A stretch of 64,000 bases of DNA from Fallopia convolvulus (GCA_964016875.1 OZ024730.1:33461795-33525794), one strand, 5' to 3'. Counted from the first letter of the stretch, positions 1 to 11,464 are shown. The notes: generated by a model not told the origin, from the sequence alone. Numbers and translations are program-made.

Positions 1-686
1 GAATGTTGAAGTAATATGGAAGCAGCCTGCACAAGTTATTGTTATGTGTTGCCTCTCTTTTAAATGGTTTGAAAGAAGCGAAGTGATAACTTGCATGTAA
101 CAAATGATAACTTTGGGCTTATATATAGCCTTTAAAAAAAAAAGTACTTTATTTTTATAATCACCCTAAGGACACATCACAAGAATTACTTGATTTTTTA
201 GATACTAAACTCCTAAAGAAAAACAAATCTTATAAAAAAGAAATCTACCCTAATACATTATAAAACAAAGTTCAAATCTGTTGTAAAATTTGCGCTATGT
301 GACATTTTTGAATAAATTAATGTTAAATTATATTTTAATAAATTTTGTAACAACTTATAATATTCTTGCTATATATACTAAATAAATAACATGTTTTTAT
401 AATTTTCTATCTATGGATTATGGATTAGTTTACTATAATAGATAACATATTTATATAATTTTTATATACATAAATTTCCATGAGATGATATTTTCCATAT
501 TAATTTAATATTTTCTTTTAACAAGATTTAGGGTCTTAATATATTTTTTTACAAGACTTGGGCTCCAAGTATAAAATTTATATCTATATAATGATATAAT
601 CTAAAATAATAATTTTTTTTATGTTGATATATTTTTATTTTGAGAAAAGATATAATTTTATGTGTAATATTCTCTGTGTAATTTCT
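1..686. other. AT-rich non-coding DNA
   Basis: No open reading frame here resembles a protein. The stretch is dominated by A/T runs. A phrase near 285-330 (TTGTAAAATTTGCGC and what follows) recurs in diverged form near 728-775 (TTGAAAAAATTGCGC). Two related, decayed elements may therefore lie side by side, the second being the Helitron candidate at about 687-1217. I see no other gene or signal. Confidence 0.5.
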
Positions 687-1217
687 TCTATACTCCTATA
701 TACTATAAAAATTCTTCATCGTCATCTACCAAATACATTGTTGAAAAAATTGCGCCACGTGGTATTCCTTGAATAAAATAATGTTACGTTTTTTAATAAT
801 AATTACTATAATTGCTTGGATCATTTTTTCTATATATCCAATTTTTTGTAATATAATAACTTGATCTATATATTGATATTTTTTATGCATATTTTTTTTA
901 TCTTATAACAAAATTTGGGATATAAGTATATAATATTTTTATCTATATGTTGATAATAACTTGATCTAATACGGTTTATATTAATTTTATGCATAACAAT
1001 ATAATTTTTTATCTTTTAACAAAACTCTGGCTTCAATTATATAATTTTTTATCTATATGTTGATAAAATATGGGACATAATTTTAAAGTTTTTTTTATAA
1101 ATTACATATTTTTATTACGATATTATATACAATTGTTTTAAATTTTATTTTAATATCATAATAATAATGTATAATTTTTAATAAATTATTCCATGAATAT
1201 CACGGGGATTCAACTAG
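687..1217 (+). mobile_element. Candidate non-autonomous Helitron
   Basis: The right end has the Helitron pattern: an imperfect hairpin (CCATGA, loop, TCACGG) at about 1182-1206, then CTAG at 1214-1217 followed by T, the expected host base. The left end is less certain. TCTATACTCC at 687 resembles a Helitron TC start, but the base before it is T rather than A. No coding capacity is visible. The 3' end is moderately supported; the 5' end is a guess. Confidence 0.35.
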
Positions 1218-1594
1218 TTTTAAATAATTCTGCAAAATTACACGTAATTAAATCTTTTTGATTCTTGTAATCTTGTGTGCCAACGTACTTATAGAAAAAT
1301 TATTTATATAAAGGTTCAACACATTTGGCTGGATGTTCACTTTTTCAAGTTGTGAATACTCCATAATTATCGAATGAAGTTTCCATCAAATGACATTGGT
1401 GGCTCCAGCGTAATAAATTGTCAAGGGAGGTGAATAGATGATAAAATTAAGAAAAAAAAGAAGAACAAATGGCATTCAATGAAGTTTCCATCAATGCCCT
1501 TCCAAGAAGATGGTGGCAGCGCTATGAGCCAAATGGTTAGTCCTAAAAATGGTAGCTCTAGTTGGTGATCAAATCCACAAAAAGGTTGAATATA
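1218..1594. other. Non-coding flank of element A
   Basis: AT-rich DNA with no recognisable gene. The phrase AATGAAGTTTCCATCAA occurs twice about 100 bp apart (about 1374 and 1478), a small local duplication. Nothing else is seen. Confidence 0.5.
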
Positions 1595-1599
1595 GAAAA

Positions 1600-2420
1600 T
1601 GTTAGGCCCTAAAATATCGGGCTAATTTATGAGGTGGGACCACGAATATATGAAGAGATCGGAATGAATTAAAGACAATATTCACCATTAATGGAACATT
1701 AAACTGCATGGAGGAAATCAAGGAGTGTATCAAGGAGCGGTTGGAACGCATTAACTATATGGGCGAAAATCACGGACGCCTTAAATGCTAACGCGTTGAT
1801 GATTTAGCAGAAGTGGTCACTCGTGAAAACTATCCGTTGGAGACATTAATAACAAGTCGAGATTCTCGGGATTGACTCATAAATGACCAGAATATGAGCC
1901 TATAAATGGGGAGGAAGAACATCAGCAAAAGGGACTTATGGACTCACATTCTCTCGGACTCACCCTCACACGCTCTCTCTACAACAAAACAATGTACATA
2001 CAATTGTATTTTTATTCTTCGATTATTCATCCACGATCTCAAAAGCTATTTTGCTATTCATCTTCTCTCTGGCGTACTCATCAATTGATCTTCTACATCT
2101 GAATGGAATCATAGTAAAGTTAACCTCGTTATTCTATATTTTTGCCTATTTATTTCGATATCCATTGTTTTACCAATTAACGTGTCTACTACTTATCAGT
2201 GGTGTCTTGAATCGTAAGTAGTAACTTGCAGCAGTGTAATTGCAATCTTATTTCACTATTTTGAATTCATATCTCTTTCTCTACATGTTTACTAGTTCAT
2301 TTGCTATTTCTCTTCGTGAATCCCTTATTATTTGCGAATTGACGTGTTTAAACATGTTTTTGACTAGAGTTCCCTCATTATAGCAGATAACGAGTTTACT
2401 TGTTAAATCTTCCCAAAACA
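1600..2420 (+). repeat. Element A 5' LTR
   Basis: The 821-bp LTR starts TGTTAGGCCC and ends CCCAAAACA. A TATA box (TATAAAT, 1901-1907) lies about 300 bp from the start and is followed by a pyrimidine-rich leader, as expected for a U3-R boundary. The last 100 bp or so (TTAGG, TTTCCCTCATTTTA, GCAGGTAAC-type words) resemble the LTR ends of elements B and D, although the U3 parts differ. Confidence 0.9.
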
Positions 2421-2422
2421 AT

Positions 2423-2440
2423 TGGCGCCCACCGTGGGCC
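2423..2440 (+). other. Element A primer-binding site
   Basis: The sequence TGGCGCCCACCGTGGGCC lies two bases after the 5' LTR, where a tRNA 3' end primes minus-strand DNA synthesis. The same site follows the 5' LTR in B, C and D. I cannot name the tRNA without a tRNA set. The core GCCCACCGTGGGC is a perfect inverted repeat. Confidence 0.8.
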
Positions 2441-2488
2441 TTTAGCCAAAAATTCCATCAAACACGTTACCATCACCCCGCTACCAAA

Positions 2489-3822
2489 ATGGCCAATGAC
2501 CAAACTTCCAACACTAGTACCATTAGTGAACTTGGAAACCGAGAAGCTAACCTCGTCACTCTCAATCAACCACAAATCATACCTCCTATTATTCCCACCG
2601 ATACTCAAACCGACACATCCACCGACCAAACTTTCAAACCAAATGACCCTAACGCGTTACCAGAACTGGGGGTCACATCTGACTCGGTTGTCATAGCCGA
2701 ACTCAGAGCCTCTATGCTTGCCTTGCAAAAGGATCTAGAAAAGCAAAAGGAGGCACACAACCGATTTATAGAAGTTTATGAAAGACAAATTGAATCTCTA
2801 ACTTGTGAAAGAAATTTTCTTCGATCTCAGATTCAATCACAGGAAAATCAGGTCCATGTCGACCAAGGGTTTCGGGAGCAATGGATCATAGAGTTGCGCT
2901 ACAATCGGATCTTGATGAACCTAATCACGTCACACCGATTAACGAAAGGCAGGTAACACATTATCAGGTAAGTAGTAACACGCTTCGCGCTGTCCAAGAG
3001 GACGCTGAAGTCGTAGCTCTAAAAGAGTGGCTTAAAACCCTTGAGGACCGGTTCAGTCAGGTTCCAGGGGCACCTCAACCAATAGTCATGAAAAGGCGAG
3101 ATGGTTATACCGACTCCCCCTTTGTCCCGACTATTGCGAGAGTTGATATTTCGAAAAAGTATCACATTCCCGATGTACCAAAGTACGAAGGAATGACTGA
3201 TCCAGACCAAGATGTTACGGCTTTTAAACATGCGATAAACATTAGCACTGTCCCATTCGAAATGAAGGAAGTGGTAATGTGTCGCTGGTTTGGTAACACG
3301 TTATCTGGACCAACATTAAATTGGCATTCTCACTTACCACTTGGAAGTATTTCATCATTTGTTGAATTGGTTGACAAGTTTAGACTCAGGTTTGCAAGTA
3401 GTCGACGCACCAAGAAACGTTCAAGCGACTTATATCGTTTGGTGCAAAAATCTGGAGAATCTTTGAAGGCATTTCTAAATAGGTACAATGAGGAACTCGT
3501 AGCCATTGAAGAATGTGATGCCCCAACTTCAGTAGAAGCATTTCGAAGAGGGATATCCACAGGTAACCCCGAACTTTATGATGAATTAACTAAGTATCCT
3601 TGCTCCAACTTTGATGAAGTACAGGAAAAGGCGTTAGCACACATTCGACTAGAAGAGGATGAACTCTTTGTCGCTAACACGAGGGAAGTACTACGATCTG
3701 ATCGGAGGACGGGAAGCGCGAGTCAAGGTACCGTTCGTACCCTTGAGAAAGGACAAGACGTTCGAATAAATGAAGAGCTCGGTAACGTGTTACAAAGGTG
3801 TTTTTCACCATTGAACTCGTAA
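2489..3822 (+). pseudogene. Element A gag, one frameshift
   Basis: Capsid-nucleocapsid polyprotein of a Tat-lineage retrotransposon, which would build the cytoplasmic virus-like particle. The first part, from ATG 2489, holds an N-terminal coiled coil. The frame changes near 2881-2900 and continues to 3822. The second part holds the retrotransposon gag core (words such as RDGYTDSPFVP, MCRWFGNTLSGP, SSDLYRLVQKSGESL). It matches element D gag closely. Where B and D have an in-frame TGA, A has a sense codon (IEECDA, near 3511). The protein ends after the gag core, before the zinc knuckle, so it is truncated as well as frameshifted. Confidence 0.85.
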
Positions 3823-4028
3823 GGAAATAAAATAAAAACAAGTTACCTATCTACCATGTAAGCAAAACTTTACTTCATGCTGGAGCTAGGTATTCTTCTA
3901 TAAAAAATTTGGTATGTGTACTAGTTATAAATTCTATCACGTTACATCTTTACTTTGAAAGTCATTTCATAAAGTGCACACTAACCTTCCTATGAAGAGT
4001 ACAATGTCAATACCAAAATTATCAGGAT

Positions 4029-4220
4029 GTGTTACAAAATAATTTTATGGACGACATCATTCCTATCCGAACTGATGACACCTTACAAGAAATAATGCAA
4101 GTAGACAACAAGTTACAAACAGGAAAATGGTTACTACATACAAATGGCGCATCCAATCAAGGAGGCATAAGACTGGGGTTGGCATTGAGCTCACCACTGG
4201 AGGTAGCCCAAGTCGTGTGA
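4029..4220 (+). pseudogene. Element A remnant of second RNase H
   Basis: About 60 residues match the start of the archaeal-type second RNase H of Tat elements: GKWLLHTNGASNQGG corresponds to DKWLMHTDGASNQIG in element D. The catalytic Asp of this motif reads Asn here. The frame stops after EVAQVV. It marks where deletion removed the rest of pol: protease, reverse transcriptase and the first RNase H on the left, integrase on the right. Confidence 0.8.
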
Positions 4221-5077
4221 CATACTTTCAAACGAAACAACGAAAGTGGAACACGAGTCACTTATCTTCAGCAAAGTCAAGATGATTCATCATCATGAAC
4301 ACATTAAGAGCTAGCAACATAAACTTTAGGTCAAAGGTACTTTACCATTTATTTTTACATATGTCAGTACATTCTTTACATACTACACATCGGCCTCTGT
4401 AGCCAACATGTACAACATCGGCCTTAGTCGCAAGTGCATCGGCCTCTATAGCGAGCACACGAAACATCGGCCTTAGTCGCCAGTATACATCAAACAAAAA
4501 CTAGCAAGGGACGTCTTGTGAAGTTACAGGCCAAAACATGGGTCCCTGCCTTATGATCAGGCAAACGATGTGCACATATGACCGGTGAAAGATGCTAAGG
4601 TGGAGTACACTTAAGGCGCTCTAGAGCAAGAGGAGCCCTTAAGCGCAGATGTCATGTAACAATGTACGTGCATATTACATTTGTCATTTGTGTCATCACA
4701 CTACATATACAAAAAACTCCCTTAGTACATTTTTACACACGCGCGCTACAACAATTACGACGTTGGCTTCTGCCGCCAGTGCTTAAAACATCGGCCTCTG
4801 TCGTCAGTATTTACAACACCGTCCTATGTCGCCAACACTAAACCCCGGGTACACATTGTGACAAACGCGTGATCATGATTAGCAGCTGGTCTTACGAAAG
4901 CCTTCGTTCAAACGAAGCATACACAACACGACATCTCGATTAACATTAAGTTTTACAAACCGACAAAGACAACATGAGGAGATCATTAGTTTGACGACTT
5001 CAGGAAATGGTTCCCAAAGCAAGTTCAAACCCACACCAAAATATACAAGAGAAATTTTGAGCGGGTTTGGTGGGTAT
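4221..5077 (+). repeat. Element A 3' untranslated region with degenerate tandem repeats
   Basis: Non-coding tail between the pol remnant and the 3' LTR. Imperfect units of about 25-28 bp built on CATCGGCCTC or CATCGGCCTTAGTCGC recur at about 4388-4490 and again at 4755-4845. Between them, a block at about 4500-4600 (AAGGGACGTCTTGTGAAG, then a TTACAGGCCAAAACA word) is shared with element D at about 37418-37510, where it also follows pol. This shared block may be a cis element used in the element's life cycle. A purine-rich run before 5078 is the probable plus-strand primer. Confidence 0.7.
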
Positions 5078-5898
5078 TGTTGGGCCCTAAAATATCGGGC
5101 TAATTTATGAGGTTGGGCCACGAAGATATGAAGAGATCGGAATGAATTAAAGACAATATTCACCATTAATGGAGCATTAAACTGCATGGAGGAAATCAAG
5201 GAGCGTATCAAGGAGCGGTTGGAACACATTAACTACATGGGAGAAAATCACGGACGCCTTAAATGCTAACGCGTTGATGATTTAGCAAAAGTGGTCACTG
5301 GTCAATACTAGCCGTTGGAGAAATTAATAACAAGGCGAGATTCTCGGGATTGACTCATAAATGACTAGAATATGAGCCTATAAAAGGGGAGGAAGAACAT
5401 CAGCAAAAGGGACTTATGGACTCACATTCTCTCAGACTCACTCTTACACACTCTCTCTACGACAAAACAATCTACATACAATTGTATTTTTATTCTTCGA
5501 TTATTCATCCACGATCTCAAAAGCTATTTTGCTCTTCATCTTCTCTCTAGTGTACTCATCAATTGTTCTTCTAAATCTGAATGGAATCATAGTGAAGTTT
5601 ACCCTCGTTATTCTATATTTTTGCCTATTTATTTCGATATCCATTGTTTTACCAATTAACTTGTCTACTACTTATCATTGGTGTCTTGAATCGTAAGTAG
5701 TAACTCGCAGCAGTGTAATTGCAATCTTGTTTCACTATTTGAATTCTTATCTCTTTCTCTACATGTTTACTAGTTCATTTGCTATTTTTCTTTGTGAATC
5801 CCTTATTATTTGCGAATTAACGTGTTTAAACAGGTTTTTGACTAGAGTTGCCTCATTATAGCAGATAACGCGTTTACGTGTTAAATCTGCCCAAAACA
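5078..5898 (+). repeat. Element A 3' LTR
   Basis: The 821-bp copy starts TGTTGGGCCC and ends CCCAAAACA, followed by the target duplication GAAAA (5899-5903). TATA box TATAAAA at 5379-5385. Roughly 48 substitutions separate it from the 5' LTR by eye. Confidence 0.9.
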
Positions 5899-5904
5899 GA
5901 AAAC

Positions 5905-6094
5905 TGTTATGAGGATAAACTCTTTTGTAATATATTATGTATATCTTTTAGGTTATAATTAAATAAATTCTTATATTTTCCTAACTAGATAGATTAGCTT
6001 GGGGCTAGGCATGAGATATGTATATAATGTAACTCTTTGAAGAAATAGAAGATAAGGAAAATTGACCCGAAATTATCTTGTTTCTAATTTTACA
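5905..6094 (+). repeat. Element E 5' LTR
   Basis: About 190 bp, from TGTTATGAGG to TTTTACA. It aligns along its length with 15967-16150, sharing words such as TATATCTTTTAGG and TAACTAGATAGATTAGCTT. It is followed directly by TGGCATTACAG, a plausible decayed initiator-Met primer site. Confidence 0.75.
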
Positions 6095-6158
6095 TGGCAT
6101 TACAGTCAATCTCCTAAACACCTACTTTTTTTACCTATCAATTTTTTTTCCGACCACC

Positions 6159-6703
6159 ATGATTGATGCTGCCGTTGCCGCGCAAATTGCCACCGCCACC
6201 AAGGCCGTTGTTGAGGCGGCTTTAGCGAGGGATGCACGAACCACCGGACTCCTCTCGATACAACTTCTCCTTATTATTTACATTCTTCGGAGCACATTGG
6301 CATGAAAATCAACCCTATGACTCTGAAAGGCGGTAAATATCAAGAAAGGGAGAAAGCTTTGTGGAATGCCTTTCGGGTAAGACCCAAACTTTCATTCATA
6401 GATGGCAAGATTTCTAAACCCAATGAAGATTCTTAAGATTTTGACGCTTGATGTAGTGTCAACTCTATGATGGTGGGGTAGATTCTTGAATCTGTTGAAC
6501 CCGCCTTACGATCTTCTTTACCATACTCTAATTTCGTGAAGGCTCTATGGGAAGACATTAAGCAAAGGTTTTGATCGGCAATGCCCCGCAAATTCACCAA
6601 CTCCGAAATGAACTTGCTCGTTCTCAATAGAATGGTCAATCCGTTGGGGCATATTATGGCCATTTGAAGATGATACATGATGAACTTCTGACATATACCA
6701 AGA
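6159..6703 (+). pseudogene. Element E gag, first part
   Basis: From ATG 6159 the reading can be followed with shifts through the Copia gag signature: an Ala-rich start, then HIGMKINPMTLKGGKYQ, LWNAFRVRPKLSFIDGKIS, then a helical region ending in YTKTHG. This corresponds to the UBN2-type gag of plant Copia elements, which packages element RNA. Stops and frame changes near 6300 and 6435 show it is dead. It is cut at 6711 by an insertion and resumes at 7377. Confidence 0.75.
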
Positions 6704-6711
6704 CTCACGGT

Positions 6712-7368
6712 CAATGACGGACGCAGAATAAATCTTAAGGAGGGGCACGATTTCTCCTACGAAGTCAATAAATCGAGAATTGTCAACTAGTTTAGTGAGT
6801 TTGGTTCAAATGAAACAAACTCTTATCCTGAAACGATTCATTATCCTGAAACAGATGCACTTTTCATAGGTCGTAGTGCACTTTTCTTATTTCAGAGTGC
6901 ACTTTTTCTGATTTGCACTTTTCGTACTTTGAAGTGCACTTTTTGCAGTGTATTTTTTGATTGCACCTTTTGTATTTTGCAATGCACTTTTGTATGAAAA
7001 GTGCACTAAGAACTATAAAAAGTGCATTCGTTTCACGTTTCATGATAAAAGCTTGTTTCATTTGAACAAAACTCCTAGTTTAGTTAGTCAATATTCTTAA
7101 ATATAAAAAATCTAAACTTATTTAATTATAAAATTATATTTTAGGGAGGAAAATATTTTACGTGAATGAAATAAACTAAAATAGAACTATAATTCAAGAA
7201 TTATCGACAAGTTTAGTTAGTTAATATTCTTAATTATGAAAATTTTATACATATTTGATTATAAAATTTTATTTTATTGAGAAAAACATTAAATGTGAAT
7301 GAAAACACTAAAATAAAAATATAGAGAATTGAACCTTGGTGGATTGCATATAAGGTTGAGTAATAAAC
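6712..7368. mobile_element. 657-bp insertion with 8-bp target duplication
   Basis: The Copia gag frame breaks at 6711 and resumes at 7377, and CTCACGGT flanks the insert on both sides (6704-6711 and 7369-7376). An 8-bp duplication suits hAT-type transposition, but clear terminal inverted repeats are not visible, so the class is uncertain. The insert starts CAATGACGGACGCAG and ends GAGTAATAAAC. It contains a run of GTGCACTTTT-like words (about 6858-7030) and two diverged copies of an AT-rich unit (about 7070-7190 and 7200-7320). No coding. Confidence 0.65.
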
Positions 7369-7376
7369 CTCACGGT

Positions 7377-8245
7377 TGCTCTTGTGGCCACTGCACACAC
7401 TCTTGGACCGTAAACATGAACAAAGAACAAGAAGAAGATGTGGTCCATTAATTTCTCATGGGCCTAGATGACGACATTTATGTAATGTTGTCTAGCTAAT
7501 ATTCTTTCTCAGGATCCTTTACCCACCTTGAATCGGGTTTATTCTCTCGTTATCCAAGAAGAGTGTCACAAATCTATTTCAAATAATTGCCAACAGTCCA
7601 ATGAAGGCATGTCCTTTGCTGCACAAGATCGATCTCACAATCATTCTTGTTCAGCCCATCCAAAACCGAGCAACCTTCTCCACTGCTGCAATCTCGTCTC
7701 AAAAATTCTACGCAGCATATTGATAAGTTCACACTCTTCTATACCACTATACAAGTTGCAATAGAACCAGACATGAGATTACATCGTGTTTCAAAATTAC
7801 GACAATCTTGAGTGGTGGGACGAACTTAAGCAACGGAAGCCTGCAACGTCTTCTTCATCATCTAACACGAACTATAGCCAAGGGATAAGATCTTCTTCGT
7901 CTGACACTACATCTAATCGACCAGGTCTGGCTAGTGTCGCACAAGGAGCAACTCTTCCGTCTTCATTTTAGCAAATCTCTTCTCAAGATTGGGCTGACTT
8001 GACTCTAGTGCTAACCTTGGATCAATGGAAGATGTATCAAATGATGCAGCATTCTAAACCTAACTTTGATAACAATTAACAAGATATGATAATGGGTAAG
8101 AAATTGACAAGTGCCTAGATCCTTGACATCGGGGCCTCAAATCACATGATCAAATGTAAAGACTTGCTTGGCAGTCTCCATGATGTTCAACGTTCGATTA
8201 TTATTCTTCCTGACGGGTCTCAATCTATATAGCTCGTCAAGTAGG
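7377..8245 (+). pseudogene. Element E gag, second part, and protease
   Basis: Continues the Copia polyprotein after the insertion: a CGHCT word, then FLMGLDDDIYVML, LNRVYSLVIQEE, a Ser-rich linker, and the protease motif ILDIGASNHM near 8120-8150. The usual Asp-Thr-Gly reads Asp-Ile-Gly, and the codon before ILD is a stop. Several frame changes are present. Element B inserted at 8250, and the same protein resumes at about 11990 with SVTLGTNL. Confidence 0.75.
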
Positions 8246-8250
8246 ATCGG

Positions 8251-8797
8251 TGTTGGGCCTCCCCAAATCTAGCCCAAAAATTACGTTAATCCAAGACATT
8301 CGACCCAAACCATCAAACGTTGAAATCAGATAAGAGGTAATTGCAGGGAGTGGTAAGCGAGGAGTGATGGAGGAAATCTCGGCTAGAAAAGATCTCTCAA
8401 ATGAAAACAGCTAGGCCATTAAATAGTAGTAGCGATATCTACGGGGGAGAGAGGAGCTCGCAACGGTCACAAAGGGCGGAAGACAATAAAAAAGGATCAG
8501 AGAAGAGATCAAGAGGACATTCATAAGCTCACTCATTATCGCATTTTGAAATACTCTCAAGCAAAAACATTTTTTCTGTTCGTCAATTTTGTTTGTTTGT
8601 TTACTTGTAACCTTGGAGGAATTTTCCACCAGAACGATCATAATTCGATCACGTTATCTTCTTTCGTTTTCTTTCTACTTCTTTCTTTCTAAGTATACAT
8701 CTTGTTCTTTAGCTATAACGCGTTACGACTATTTTTTGGTTAGGTTTCCCTCATTTTAAGCAGGTAACACGTTCGTGTAGTGAATCTGCCCAAAACA
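8251..8797 (+). repeat. Element B 5' LTR
   Basis: 547 bp, TGTTGGGCCT to CCCAAAACA. The 3' end resembles those of the A and D LTRs; the first 400 bp are specific to this subfamily. The primer-binding site TGGTGCCCACCGTGGGGC follows at 8800-8817, with one base changed from the form in D. Confidence 0.9.
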
Positions 8798-8869
8798 ATT
8801 GGTGCCCACCGTGGGGCCCTAGCCAAAAGGAAGTCGCGTCGCCAAAGAAATATAAGCTCTACCTACAAG

Positions 8870-10145
8870 ATGGAAGGCATTCATGCTACCTACAATCATG
8901 TGGAGATCCCGAGAACCATGAAATCAACCAAGGTGGAGACAACCAACAAACTAGAAACGTAGACGGAGTTGAGAAGATTCTGGAAATGTGAATGGCAATC
9001 CTACCACTTCCATGGCAGAAGAACGAGGAGGAGCGGTCGACTCTGACATTATCACTGAACTTCGTGCATCCATGATCGTTCTATAAAAATATTTGGAAAA
9101 TCAAAAGGAAGCTCATGTCAAGTTCACCGAGGTATACGAGAGACAAATCGAAACTTTAACTAATGAACGTAATTTGCTTCGATCTCATGTATAATCAGAC
9201 CCAAACCGTCAATGTGTGACTAACGCAGTGGATGGCGACGCTTGACGGTAATTATTTGAAGGCTGTTAGAGAGGATGTAGAGTTTGCCTAATTACGGGAA
9301 CGCCTCAAGGCTTTGGAGGACCGAATCACTCAGATCCCAAGATCACCCCAACCGATAGCCGTGGAAAGGAGAGATGGTTACACAAATTCTCCCTTCGTAC
9401 CCGCTATCGCAAGGGTAGACATCTCTCGCAAATATCATGTCCTCGATGAACCTAAGTACGAAGGGGTTACGGATCCGGACCAACACGTAGCTGCATTTAA
9501 ACAAGCTATGAATATTAGCACCGTTCCTTCGACATGAAGGAGATTGTTATGTGTCGTTGGTTCGGAAACTCGTTATCTGGGCCCGCGCTTAATTGGCATA
9601 CTCATTTACCTCTTGGGAGCATTTTGTCTTTTGCTGAGTTGATCGACAAGTTCTTGATAAGATTCGTAAGCAGTCAACACGCTAAAAAGCATTCGAGTGA
9701 CTTATATCGCATGGTCCAAAAGACCGACGAGTCCTTGAAAGCTTTCCTTCTCATGTACAACGAGGAATTGGTTACAATACAATGATGCGATGCTGCTACG
9801 ACTATGGAAACATTCAGGAGAGGCATTTCGATTGGTAATCCTGATCTATGTCGTGAATTAACTAAATATCCTTGCTCGAACTTCGATGAGGGTACAGGTA
9901 AAAGCGTTATTGCACATGCGACTAGAAGAGGATGACCTCTTCACCGTCAAATCGCTAGTCCTCACCGACCAGAGCGAAGGCAAGGGAGGCGAGAAACTTG
10001 ATACGTTCCATATCCCAACTCATCTCCTACCAAGACAACTGTGGACGCAACATTTTCTAGATCAAATGAGTGATATGAAGACCCAAGGTTGCCTCCCAAA
10101 CTGTCTCATTTCAACTTTTGCGTAGATGCAATAGAAGTGGTCTGA
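8870..10145 (+). pseudogene. Element B gag
   Basis: Tat gag homologous to element D gag. Starts at ATG 8870 (MEGIHATYNHV). A coiled-coil N-terminal part has stops and shifts around 8960-9240. The gag core runs 9313-9785 with one frame change near 9535 (MCRWFGNSLSGPALNWHTH). The frame is broken by TGA at 9783-9785 and again by TGA at 10143-10145. Both stops lie at exactly the homologous codons in element D (32763 and 33123). The shared stops are unlikely to be random decay in both copies. Confidence 0.85.
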
Positions 10146-11037
10146 ACCCTTAATGGCATGGGAGATACTGTCAAGTGGCCAAGAAAGAGTAATACACCTT
10201 CACACCAAAAAGATAAATCCAGATGGTGTGATTTCCACTTCGATCACGGCCACCGAACGGACGAATGCATCGCGTTGAGAAAAGAGGTAAGCGAGCTACT
10301 ACGCAGGGGATACCTCAAGGATTTAATATCAAAAAAGAAAGGGAACAACTAGAACACAATAAAGGGAAGGCCAGTCCACCACCACCTCCAAAGCATACAA
10401 GAGTAATCAACGTCATAACTGGGGGTTCTAAAATCTATGGCATAACCTATTCTGCAGCCAAGAGAATCGCAAGGGATACCCGGAGAGAAAAGCCTAGAAT
10501 CTCTACTCAAAAGAATCATGACGTGATGCCCATTACCTTCGATGATATCGAATAAGAGGAAGTTCACCATGATTGTTTAATAATTTCCTTAACAATAGCA
10601 AATTTCCTCGTTAAAAGAATATTAGTTGATAATGGAAGTTCCGCTAAATTGCTTATGCTTGATGCTTTGTACAGTTTAGGCCTCGGTCTGGACGACATCA
10701 TTAAGAAGTCTACGACTTTGGTAGGCTTCAGTGGCAAATCTCGTAACACGTTAAGAGAAATATCATTACCAACCATCGCGGAGGGGTAAACTACCAGGTA
10801 AAATTTCAAGTACTTGATTGTACATCACCTTTCAATGTTATCTTGGGTAGGCCATGGATCCACTGGATGAAGGCCATTCCCTCGACCTATCATCAGTGTG
10901 TAAAATTCCCTTCGCCGTGGGGAATACAAGAAATCAAGGGGGAACAAAAGTTAGCAAGGGAGTGCTACTCCGTGACCATGAGAGTGACGACTTCGAAGAA
11001 TCTGCAAATTGAAACGGAAAAGAAGTCGTCAGAATAG
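10146..11037 (+). pseudogene. Element B nucleocapsid zinc knuckle and protease, ending in TAG-CAA-CTA
   Basis: Starts MGDTVKWPRK with a zinc knuckle of the form C-X2-H-X4-H-X4-C (CDFHFDHGHRTDEC). A basic linker follows, with a frame change near 10300, then the aspartic protease motif ILVDNGSS at about 10620-10643 and the conserved protease tail (GRPWIHWMKAIPSTYHQC). More breaks are present near 10555 and 10790. The segment ends at TAG 11035-11037, followed by CAA CTA, which fits the UAG-CAR-YYA leaky-stop context. The same stop is found at this junction in C and D. Confidence 0.85.
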
Positions 11038-11460
11038 CAACTAAAGGATTGTAAGACCCCCACTTACTAGTGAAGCCGGAAACACTAGAACTCGAAGAAG
11101 TAGCCCTTGATCCACTCGATCCGTCAAGATATATCAGAATAGGGGGCAGATCTGGAGCCCACTTTGCGAAAGCAATTGGTGGAGTTCTTACGGTCCTACA
11201 GTGATTGCTTCGCTTGGTCAAATGAAGATATGGTGGGAATTGACCCTAACGTGATTATGCACGCTCTCAATGTCAATCAGAAGATTCCATCAGTTAAGCA
11301 GAAAAGGTGTAAGTTCACGCCCGAACGGAATCAGGTAATCAACGACGAGGTAAAATCCTTACTTGAGTGTGGTAAAATTAGAGAAGTACAGAACTCTGAC
11401 TAGTTAGCGAATGTAGTTGTTGTGAAAAGGAAAAACGGTAAATGGCGGGTTTTTGAGGGG
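11038..11460 (+). pseudogene. Element B reverse transcriptase, N-terminal stub
   Basis: Homologous to the start of reverse transcriptase in D: LVEFLRSYSDCFAWSNEDM, then VKSLLECGKIREVQ, a TAG in place of Trp at about 11401, and VVKRKNGKWRV. At about 11450 the sequence passes directly into TTTTTGAGGGGGTA, the polypurine tract next to the 3' LTR. The catalytic YIDD region is gone. Confidence 0.85.
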
Positions 11461-11464
11461 GTAT

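Larger units (their letters stand above)
1600..5898 (+). mobile_element. Element A: non-autonomous Tat-lineage Ty3/Gypsy LTR retrotransposon
   Basis: This is a complete but coding-poor element of 4299 bp. It has two 821-bp LTRs (1600-2420 and 5078-5898) and exact 5-bp target duplications GAAAA at 1595-1599 and 5899-5903. Inside are a primer-binding site, a frameshifted gag, a short scrap of the second RNase H and a long 3' untranslated region. Protease, reverse transcriptase and integrase are absent, so it can only have moved with enzymes from relatives. It sits one base upstream of the 5' LTR of Copia element E. LTR divergence is about 6% by eye. The gag and the tail match element D, which places it in the same Tat group. 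Confidence 0.9.

Noticed and set aside
4879..5229. Minus-strand open frame of 116 codons across the element A tail and 3' LTR
   Set aside because: It crosses the LTR boundary and has no recognisable protein content.
5900..5904. AAAAC as a target duplication of Copia E
   Set aside because: The 3' flank at 16151 reads AAATG. The match is too weak, and the 3' LTR edge is uncertain.
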